Of a stretch of DNA of 12,878 nucleotides, positions 7,613 to 12,878 are shown one piece after another; position 1 is the stretch's first letter; every line of letters starts with the position of its first letter. Origin of the DNA: CAG-390 sp045541375 (GTDB taxonomy: Bacteria; Bacillota; Clostridia; Oscillospirales; CAG-272); NCBI GenBank assembly GCA_045541375.1, contig JAZQJB010000125.1, forward strand, positions 1 through 12,878, read 5' to 3'. The translations under genes and the position numbers were made by a program. The notes under the pieces were generated by a model that did not search any database, was not told the origin of the DNA, and was given only the letters and a program-made list of their open reading frames with translations.

Positions 7613-7641
7613 TTGACAAATTGTCGCAAATGTGTTATAAT
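7613..7641 (+). promoter_or_regulatory. Promoter of solute-binding lipoprotein paralog C
   Basis: TTGACA (7613-7618), 17-base spacer, TATAAT (7636-7641), with TGTGT directly before the -10. The leader is about 75 bases long, and its last 40 bases resemble the leader of paralog B (TGCNGNGTTACAA near the middle, GGAGGCTT at the ribosome binding site). Confidence 0.9.
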
Positions 7642-7721
7642 AAATCTATGGAATGTTGGCATTATCTGACACCCCTAAGATCCTGCCGCGTTACAACAAT
7701 AAAATAATACGGAGGCTTACT

Positions 7722-9212
7722 ATGAAAAAGTATGTCAGATTGATCGCAATGCTTCTTGCTCTTGTTACCCTGCTTGGCGTTGCGGTTTCTTGCGCTAACA
7801 CAAATGGCGGTGAAGAAACAACTGCCGGCGGCGCAACAACGAACGCTCCTTCGGATACCGAAGCTGCAACCACAGAAGAGGAGACTCTTTATGCTCCCGA
7901 CGATCTCGAAGAGTCTTATAACTTTGACCAGACCATCACCTTCTTCATTTGGGATGACTGGCGTATGATGGAGTTCTACTCCGACGAGACCGGCGACCTT
8001 ATCGACGACGCTATCTATCACCGTAACGAAAGAGTTCAGAACAGACTCGGCGTTACCTTCGAGTGGGTAGAGGCTCCCGGTGACTCCGGCGACTACAAGG
8101 ACTGGATCACCAAGGCAGAAAACGACTGGGCAGCAGATAACGATTTCGATATCTATGCGGGCTACAGCCGTACCATCCCCCTTCTTACCCTCAGAAATAT
8201 GGCAGGCAACCTCCTTGCTCAGGAAGCTTTCAGCGTTGAAAAGCCCTGGTGGCCTGAGGCTCTTACCACCGAGTGCACCATCAACGATAAGCTCTTCTTT
8301 GCAACCGGTGACATTGCAACCAGTATGCTTTGGTACATGGTAGCATTTATGTACAACAAGGATCTCTACAAGGATTATTTCGGCGAGGAAAAGACTCCTA
8401 TGGATATGGTCACCAACGATGAGTGGAACCTCCAGAACTTCCTTGCTATGGTTCAGGATATTTACGTAGACGTAGATAACAACGGTCAGAAGGACGTTAC
8501 AGACTTTTACGGTTCCTCGATCTACTCGACTGATATTACCGCATTTATGATCGGTGCGGGTATTACCTCCTTTGAAAAAGCAGAGGACGGCAGCCTCCGC
8601 ATCTCCGAAAAGTGGAACAGCCAGCGTTGCGCAGACATCTGCGAGACCGTTGGCGATGCAATGAAGCTCACCGGCATTATTTGTAATGATGACAGAACCA
8701 CGTTCCGTACACATCAGTCCGTATTCCATATGGACCGTGTATTCATCATTGCCGGCACCGATACCGGTAGTGAAGGTCTTGACTTTGCAACAGGCGTAGT
8801 TCCCGTTCCGAAGTTTGATGCATCTCAGCAGACCTATAAGACCAACCTTGGTAACCCCTACACTATGTATGCTATCAACGCACAGTCCAAGGAGCTTGAA
8901 GCAACCGCTACAACTCTCGAGGCTATGGCATCCGAGAACTACCGTTCGGTAACTCCCGCGGTATTCGAGGTAGCAATGAAGGTCAGATACACCGATGACG
9001 CTCAGGTAGCTGAGATGTTCGACATCCTCAAGAATAACGTTTCTTTCGACGTTGGTCAGCTTTACTACTACGCAACCGAAAAGCTCCCCGCTAAGGTATT
9101 CAGCGATACATGTCTCTCGGGTAACCCCGCAGGCTTCCTTTCCGCTCTCAAGAAGAGTGAAAGAGTTATCAATAACAAGATCAAGGAAATTATGAAGGGT
9201 TACGAAAACTAA
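7722..9212 (+). CDS. Extracellular solute-binding lipoprotein, paralog C
   Basis: A 496-residue paralog of A and B. The signal peptide ends VAVSC (Cys24), with a Thr/Glu/Ala-rich linker to about residue 56. Family motifs: MMEFYSDETGDLIDDAIYHRN, DIYAGYSRTIPLLTLRNM, KPWWPEALTTECT (Trp176), ENYRSVTPAVFEVAMKVRYTDD. Residues 250-261 (DVDNNGQKDVTD, bases 8469-8504) match a canonical EF-hand loop at positions 1, 3, 5, 6, 9 and 12. The Cys that follows the TEC motif in the other three paralogs (YFC/FFC) is Ala194 here. Start at 7722, with GGAGG ending 6 bases upstream. It is a single-gene unit between the promoter at 7613 and the terminator at 9226. Codon bias is very strong, and a 525-codon antisense frame stays open across it as a by-product. 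Likely captures an extracellular sugar-like ligand; the partner permease is not in view. Confidence 0.8.
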   Translation: MKKYVRLIAMLLALVTLLGVAVSCANTNGGEETTAGGATTNAPSDTEAATTEEETLYAPDDLEESYNFDQTITFFIWDDWRMMEFYSDETGDLIDDAIYHRNERVQNRLGVTFEWVEAPGDSGDYKDWITKAENDWAADNDFDIYAGYSRTIPLLTLRNMAGNLLAQEAFSVEKPWWPEALTTECTINDKLFFATGDIATSMLWYMVAFMYNKDLYKDYFGEEKTPMDMVTNDEWNLQNFLAMVQDIYVDVDNNGQKDVTDFYGSSIYSTDITAFMIGAGITSFEKAEDGSLRISEKWNSQRCADICETVGDAMKLTGIICNDDRTTFRTHQSVFHMDRVFIIAGTDTGSEGLDFATGVVPVPKFDASQQTYKTNLGNPYTMYAINAQSKELEATATTLEAMASENYRSVTPAVFEVAMKVRYTDDAQVAEMFDILKNNVSFDVGQLYYYATEKLPAKVFSDTCLSGNPAGFLSALKKSERVINNKIKEIMKGYEN

Positions 9213-9225
9213 ATTGCATAATTTT

Positions 9226-9267
9226 ACCGCTTGCCTCAAAATATATGGGGCAAGCGGTTGTTTTTTT
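9226..9267 (+). terminator. Rho-independent terminator of paralog C
   Basis: ACCGCTTGCC (9226-9235) pairs with GGCAAGCGGT (9249-9258), then TGTTTTTTT. The stem is unlike those at 5830 and 7519. Confidence 0.93.
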
Positions 9268-9278
9268 GCAATTTCCTA

Positions 9279-9307
9279 TTGACATAGCGTTCAAAATGTG
9301 ATAAAAT
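9279..9307 (+). promoter_or_regulatory. Promoter of glyA
   Basis: TTGACA (9279-9284), 17-base spacer, TAAAAT (9302-9307), with TGTGA just before the -10. The leader is only about 25 bases long, which leaves no room for a riboswitch. Confidence 0.85.
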
Positions 9308-9337
9308 AAAGCATATTTTATTTTGGAGGACATAGAT

Positions 9338-10576
9338 ATGTTTTTTGAAAGAGTAAAGGATTTCGACGCGGAAGTCGGCGCGGCGTGCGGCAGAGAATTT
9401 GCACGTCAGTGCGGTAACATTGAGCTTATCGCGTCCGAGAATATCGTTTCCGAGGCGGTGCTTCTTGCCGCAGGCGGTGTTCTCACCAATAAGTATGCAG
9501 AGGGCTACCCCGGCAAGCGCTATTACGGCGGATGTGAGTTTGTTGACGAGGTCGAGAATATCGCCCGGGAGCGTGCTTGCAAGCTTTGGGGAGCTGACCA
9601 TGCAAACGTTCAGCCTCACAGCGGAGCAAACGCAAACCTTGCGGCTTTCTTTGCGCTTCTCAACCCCGGCGACAAGGTTCTTTCCATGAATCTTGCTCAC
9701 GGCGGACATATCTCCCACGGTCTGCCCATCAACATTTCCGGTAAGTATTTCACCATTTATCAGTATGGTGTTGATGCTGAAACAGGCCTTATAAATTATG
9801 ATGAGGTTCGCCGTATGGCGCTCGAATGCCGCCCCAAGATGATCCTTGCAGGCGCAAGCGCATACCCCAGAATCATCGACTTTGCCAAGTTCCGCGAGAT
9901 CGCAGATGAGGTCGGCGCATATCTTATGGTAGATATGGCACACATCGCAGGACTTGTTGCAGCAGGCGTTCATCCCTCGCCCGTTCCTTATGCGGACATC
10001 GTTACCACAACCACCCACAAGACCCTTCGCGGTCCCAGAGGCGGTCTTATCCTTTGCCGTGAGCAGTTTGCTGCTGCGATCGACAAGGCGATCTTCCCGG
10101 GCACCCAGGGCGGTCCCCTTATGCACATCATCGCCGCAAAGGCAGTTGCACTCGGCGAGGCACTCCGCCCCGAGTTCGTTGACTATCAGAAGCAGGTCGT
10201 TGCCAACGCAGCGCGCCTTGCAAAGGGACTTAACGAGCGCGGCATCAAGCTCGTTTCGGGCGGCACAGAAAATCACCTTATGCTCCTTGACCTCCGCGAC
10301 ACCGGCATGACCGGCCGCGAGCTCGAGGTAAATCTTGATGCAGTTCACATCACCGCGAACAAGAATGCTATCCCCAACGACCCCCAGAAGCCCGCATACA
10401 CCTCGGGTCTCCGCGTCGGCACTCCCGCAGTCACCACCCGCGGCTTCGGTCTTGAAGAGATGGACAAGATCGCAGGCTTCATCGCGGATACCGTTTATGA
10501 CTTCGATAACAAGAAGGCATCCATCGCAGAAGGTGTCGCAGAGCTTTGCGCAAAATATCCTATCTACGTAGGTTGA
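9338..10576 (+). CDS. glyA: Serine hydroxymethyltransferase
   Basis: A 412-residue cytoplasmic PLP enzyme that converts serine and tetrahydrofolate to glycine and 5,10-methylenetetrahydrofolate, the main source of one-carbon units. Length is normal. Visible family signatures: ELIASENIVS near residue 29, NKYAEGYPGKRYYGGCEFVD (51-70), the PHSGANAN cofactor and substrate region (93-100), VDMAHIAGLVAAG (198-210) and the PLP-lysine motif TTTTHKTLRGPRGG with Lys228. GTQGG and GLRVGTPAVTTRG follow further on. The ATG at 9338 has GGAGG ending 8 bases upstream; a TTG at 9323 overlaps that site and is rejected. It is a single-gene unit with its own promoter (9279) and terminator (10592), inserted between the third and fourth binding-lipoprotein genes. 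Nothing ties it functionally to them. It uses more GC-rich codons than the neighbours. Confidence 0.97.
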   Translation: MFFERVKDFDAEVGAACGREFARQCGNIELIASENIVSEAVLLAAGGVLTNKYAEGYPGKRYYGGCEFVDEVENIARERACKLWGADHANVQPHSGANANLAAFFALLNPGDKVLSMNLAHGGHISHGLPINISGKYFTIYQYGVDAETGLINYDEVRRMALECRPKMILAGASAYPRIIDFAKFREIADEVGAYLMVDMAHIAGLVAAGVHPSPVPYADIVTTTTHKTLRGPRGGLILCREQFAAAIDKAIFPGTQGGPLMHIIAAKAVALGEALRPEFVDYQKQVVANAARLAKGLNERGIKLVSGGTENHLMLLDLRDTGMTGRELEVNLDAVHITANKNAIPNDPQKPAYTSGLRVGTPAVTTRGFGLEEMDKIAGFIADTVYDFDNKKASIAEGVAELCAKYPIYVG

Positions 10577-10591
10577 TTAGTTAATAAAAAA

Positions 10592-10621
10592 GACGGGCAG
10601 AGAATTCTGCTCGTTCTTTTT
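10592..10621 (+). terminator. Rho-independent terminator of glyA
   Basis: GACGGGCAG (10592-10600) pairs with CTGCTCGTT (10607-10615), with two G-U pairs and an AGAATT loop, followed by CTTTTT. A-rich sequence just upstream lets the stem extend in an A-U helix. Confidence 0.88.
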
Positions 10622-10657
10622 ATAGCAATATTTGTCTATAATTGGGAACTATTTGTC

Positions 10658-10686
10658 TTGACAATGAAAGCAGTTTGTGTTATATT
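10658..10686 (+). promoter_or_regulatory. Promoter of solute-binding lipoprotein paralog D
   Basis: TTGACA (10658-10663), 17-base spacer, TATATT (10681-10686), with TGTGT just before the -10. The -10 lies within an inverted repeat (10674-10700), so access to this promoter may be controlled. Confidence 0.85.
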
Positions 10687-10700
10687 TATTATAACACAAA
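10674..10700 (+). promoter_or_regulatory. Operator-like 11-bp perfect inverted repeat over the -10
   Basis: TTTGTGTTATA (10674-10684) and TATAACACAAA (10690-10700) are perfect reverse complements around a 5-base TTTAT centre. The repeat covers the extended -10 and the expected start site. Since transcription should start near 10693, most of the left arm is not transcribed, so a DNA operator is more likely than an RNA hairpin. The regulator is unknown. Confidence 0.6.
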
Positions 10701-10718
10701 CAAGGAGCTTTTTTGACA

Positions 10719-12215
10719 ATGCGAAAGTACATAAGAATAATGACAGCTATTTTGGCGCTTGCAATGCTTCCCGGCGCGTTCATATCGTGCGCCGAGACCG
10801 CTTCCACAGAGGAAACAACCGCGGAAATTGCTTCAACTACACCGCAAAATCCCGAATCTGCTTCCACAGCCCCCGAGACCACGCTCTATGAACCCGATGA
10901 TCTTGATGAAAAGTATAACCTTAATGAAACAATAACTTTCTATATCTGGTCCGATCACCGTATGAAGGAGTTCTATGCTGAAGACAGCGGCAACAACATC
11001 GATAGTGCAATTTATAACCGAAATCTTAGGGTGGAAGACAGACTTGGAATATCTATAGAATTCGTCGAGGAAAAGGGATCTCTTGATTTCTATAAGGATT
11101 GGAATAAAAAAGCAGAAAACGATTGGCTTTCCGACAATCAATATGACGTTTATGCCGGATACAGCCGTGCAGTTCCGCTTCTTGCTATCAATGGTATGAC
11201 AGCAAATCTTCTTGATTATGATGACTTCAATGTTGAAAAGCCCTGGTGGCCCGAGGCTCTTACCACCGAATGCACAATTAAAAATAAGCTCTTTTTCTGC
11301 TCGGGTGATATAGCAACCAGCCTTCTTTGGTATATGGATGCAGTTTTTTATAATAAAGAGCTCTATAGTACTTATTACATCGACCAGCCTACACCTATGG
11401 ATATGGTCGAAGCAAACGAATGGACGTTTGAAAGACTCTTCTCGCTTTCCAAAGAGATCTTCGTTCCCTCTTCCGACGGCTCTGCTATAAATGCAAGCTA
11501 TGGTATTTCCGTCTACGAAACCGACATTGACGCATTCCAGATCGCCGCGGGGATCACTTCGCTTGAAAAGACCGAGGATGGCGGTCTCCGTATATCCGAG
11601 CTCTGGTACAGCCAGCGCTGTGCTGATGCTTGCGAGGCTGTCGGTGACTTTCTTAACTGCACCGGCGTTTTCCACGATGATGACAAAGAATCAAGAAGCG
11701 TATTCTTTGACGAAAGATCGATCTTCCACGTTGACCGCGTTTTGATTGTTGCAGGTCAGGATAACACAGATACCGGCAAGGTCGATTTTGAATACGGAAT
11801 CGTTCCTGTACCCAAGTATGAAGCTTCTCAGGAGAATTATAAGACAAACATTGGCAATTCCTTCTCGGTATATGCAGTAAATGCCAACTCCCAAAAGGCA
11901 GAAGCCGCAGCGCTGACGCTTGAAGCTATGGGCTCGGAAAACTACCGCTCTGTGACACCCGCGGTATTTGAGGTCGCAATGAAGCAGAGATATTCCTCCG
12001 ATGCACAGTCCGCAGCTATGTTCGATATTCTCAGAAGTACTGTATCTTTTGATATCGGCAGACTTTTCTCGGCTCATTTCAGCAACTATACCTCGAAGAC
12101 CTTCCGAGTAGTAGCTCTCTCCACCAATCCCTCGGGCTTCCTAACTATGGCAAAGACACGTTCAGTTGGAATCAACAGAAATCTTGAAGCTTTGATGAAA
12201 GCCTTTGAAGACTAA
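10719..12215 (+). CDS. Extracellular solute-binding lipoprotein, paralog D
   Basis: A 498-residue paralog of the three earlier binding lipoproteins and the most diverged of the four. The signal peptide ends AFISC (Cys24), followed by a Ser/Thr/Pro/Glu linker to about residue 56. Retained motifs: MKEFYAEDSGNNIDSAIYNRN, DVYAGYSRAVPLLAINGM, KPWWPEALTTECT (Trp176), ENYRSVTPAVFEVAMKQRY. The calcium-like loop of paralogs B and C is replaced by PSSDGSAINASYG, without the acidic ligands. The ATG at 10719 is chosen, with AAGGAG ending 11 bases upstream; TTG at 10713 is 5 bases away and less likely. Codon use is more A/T-rich (AAA, AAT and GAT common) than in A to C, suggesting lower expression or a different history. 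It has its own promoter with an operator-like palindrome, and ends at the shared hairpin at 12224. Ligand unknown. Confidence 0.8.
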   Translation: MRKYIRIMTAILALAMLPGAFISCAETASTEETTAEIASTTPQNPESASTAPETTLYEPDDLDEKYNLNETITFYIWSDHRMKEFYAEDSGNNIDSAIYNRNLRVEDRLGISIEFVEEKGSLDFYKDWNKKAENDWLSDNQYDVYAGYSRAVPLLAINGMTANLLDYDDFNVEKPWWPEALTTECTIKNKLFFCSGDIATSLLWYMDAVFYNKELYSTYYIDQPTPMDMVEANEWTFERLFSLSKEIFVPSSDGSAINASYGISVYETDIDAFQIAAGITSLEKTEDGGLRISELWYSQRCADACEAVGDFLNCTGVFHDDDKESRSVFFDERSIFHVDRVLIVAGQDNTDTGKVDFEYGIVPVPKYEASQENYKTNIGNSFSVYAVNANSQKAEAAALTLEAMGSENYRSVTPAVFEVAMKQRYSSDAQSAAMFDILRSTVSFDIGRLFSAHFSNYTSKTFRVVALSTNPSGFLTMAKTRSVGINRNLEALMKAFED

Positions 12216-12223
12216 ATGAAAAC

Positions 12224-12248
12224 AACCCCGAGGTTCGCCCTCGGGGTT
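12224..12248. terminator. Bidirectional terminator between convergent genes
   Basis: AACCCCGAGG (12224-12233) pairs with CCTCGGGGTT (12239-12248) across a TTCGC loop. The plus-strand tail (CTGCTTATG) is weak in T. Read on the minus strand, the stem is followed by GTTTTCATTTAG, a better U-tract, so it probably ends the gpsA-like gene as well as paralog D. Confidence 0.85.
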
Positions 12249-12263
12249 CTGCTTATGTAAAAA

Positions 12264-12878
12264 TCAATATACTTCCTTTTCGAACTTCTTCCACGGAACG
12301 TCGATGCCGGTCTCGTTGTCGAGAAGTCTGCCGATGTGGTAGAGAAGGGGAAGATCGTCAGCCTTGATAACGCCCATGGACTCGAGAGTCTTGGCAGCCT
12401 CAACGGTTCTGCCCGCGATAGCGATGGACTCAAGGGTAACGCCCTTAAGAGCTTCCATAGCATCCTTGAAGCTCATGCCGGTGCCAAGGAGAGTACCGAT
12501 CTTACGGGTTCTGCCACCGAATACGGTAACGTAAAGGTCGCCTGCTCCAAGCTCGATGTTGTCGGGGTGACCGCCGCAGAGGTTGAGAAGGATTCTCATC
12601 TCGCGAACTGCCTGACCGAAGAGAGCAGCCTGGGAGTTGTAATGCTCAAACTCACGGCCCTCGCGCTTGTAGGACATACCGATCGCAAGAGATACGCCGA
12701 GAGCGTATGCGTTCTTGAGAGCAACAGCGCACTCAACGCCGCGAACGTCGGTGGAAAGACTTACATGATAGTAGGGAGCCTCGAAGAGATCACGGATCTC
12801 GCGGAGAAGCTCGATCTTGCGTCCGCAGAAGGTTACGCAAGAGGAAGTCGGAGGCCAAGCGGTCTTAGGAAGACAAAT
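12264..12878 (-). CDS. gpsA: Glycerol-3-phosphate dehydrogenase-like protein, C-terminal part
   Basis: The last 204 residues of a minus-strand gene running off the window; the frame is open to the edge, well beyond the internal ATG at 12677. GpsA reduces dihydroxyacetone phosphate to sn-glycerol 3-phosphate with NAD(P)H, the first step toward membrane phospholipids. The segment begins within the domain linker region and contains GVECAVALKNAYALG, whose Lys matches the conserved catalytic Lys of the family. It also has LGAGDLYVT, in place of the usual GLAGLGDL, then GGRTRKIGTLLGTG, equivalent to the SRN-LG region, and a TLES/TVEAAKTL helix near the end. The usual GLGFGDN stretch after the Lys helix is not recognisable (SYKREGREFEHYNSQ instead), so a divergent GpsA-like dehydrogenase is possible. 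The N-terminal Rossmann nucleotide-binding motif lies outside the window. It is convergent with paralog D across the shared hairpin. Confidence 0.75.
   Translation of the reverse strand: MCLPKTAWPPTSSCVTFCGRKIELLREIRDLFEAPYYHVSLSTDVRGVECAVALKNAYALGVSLAIGMSYKREGREFEHYNSQAALFGQAVREMRILLNLCGGHPDNIELGAGDLYVTVFGGRTRKIGTLLGTGMSFKDAMEALKGVTLESIAIAGRTVEAAKTLESMGVIKADDLPLLYHIGRLLDNETGIDVPWKKFEKEVY

Noticed and set aside
7615..7625. GACAAATTGTC palindrome over the -35 of lipoprotein C, with a nearby CAAATTG direct repeat
   Set aside because: Only 5-bp arms, partly forced by the TTGACA hexamer, in AT-rich DNA; not convincing as an operator.
7648..7707. Possible 19-residue leader peptide (MECWHYLTPLRSCRVTTIK) ahead of lipoprotein C
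   Set aside because: Its ATG sits at the expected transcription start with no ribosome binding site, and the equivalent leader of paralog B does not keep the frame. No run of a single amino acid or attenuator hairpin supports it.
7662..9239. A 525-codon minus-strand open frame fully opposite lipoprotein C
   Set aside because: It mirrors a strongly codon-biased gene that almost never uses TTA, CTA or TCA, so the complementary frame lacks stops. The product is Cys/Val-rich with no recognisable domain, and the plus strand carries the conserved protein with promoter, ribosome site and terminator.
9308..9337. Glycine or folate-linked riboswitch before glyA
   Set aside because: Only about 25 bases separate the expected start of transcription from the ATG, too short for any known riboswitch.
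9236..10348. A 370-codon minus-strand open frame opposite glyA
   Set aside because: Same antisense artefact; glyA is unambiguous on the plus strand and the frame starts inside it.
5816..12718. Insertion sequences, tRNA genes or CRISPR-like repeats in the intergenic gaps
   Set aside because: All gaps are under 220 bases and are accounted for by terminators, promoters and leaders. No transposase fragments, cloverleaf or spaced direct repeats were seen.

Overview
The window reads as chromosomal DNA of a low-to-mid GC, Gram-positive Clostridia-type bacterium (Bacillota), probably a host-associated anaerobe. The evidence is the strong GGAGG ribosome binding sites, near-consensus TTGACA-N17-TATAAT promoters with a TGTGn extension, lipoproteins with cysteine lipoboxes, and surface proteins with a Thr/Pro/Glu-rich stalk and a C-terminal membrane anchor. 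I see no RNA gene, mobile element, CRISPR array or phage gene. The taxonomic placement is inference.

Layout. (1) 1-5860 looks like one operon: a consensus promoter, a xylose-isomerase-like TIM-barrel enzyme (98-988), two tandem paralogous GLUG-type beta-helix surface proteins (1057-2652 and 2709-4286), and a first solute-binding lipoprotein (4319-5815). The internal gaps are short and contain no terminator; a strong hairpin terminator follows. (2) 5860-9270 holds two more solute-binding lipoproteins (5993-7504 and 7722-9212), each a single-gene unit with its own promoter, leader and terminator. (3) 9279-10621 is a single-gene glyA unit (serine hydroxymethyltransferase). (4) 10658-12248 is a fourth solute-binding lipoprotein; an 11-bp inverted repeat overlaps its -10 element. 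(5) 12264 to the window end is the C-terminal part of a minus-strand gpsA-like glycerol-3-phosphate dehydrogenase. It converges on the fourth lipoprotein gene across a shared hairpin.

How it may work together. The theme is cell-surface capture of an unknown, probably carbohydrate-like ligand. Four paralogous ~500-residue binding lipoproteins lie in one array without any ABC permease or ATPase in the window. They are accompanied by two anchored beta-helix proteins carrying the same Thr/Glu/Pro linker vocabulary, and by a sugar-phosphate isomerase/epimerase-type enzyme. glyA and gpsA look like ordinary housekeeping neighbours. The parts most worth a second look are the expanded binding-protein array, the Gly-Gly-Cys-Gly-Gly C-terminal anchor of the GLUG pair, signs of sequence homogenisation between the paralogs, and the operator-like palindrome at the fourth lipoprotein promoter. 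No intergenic stretch exceeds 300 bases; the largest (7505-7721) holds a terminator, a promoter and a leader.
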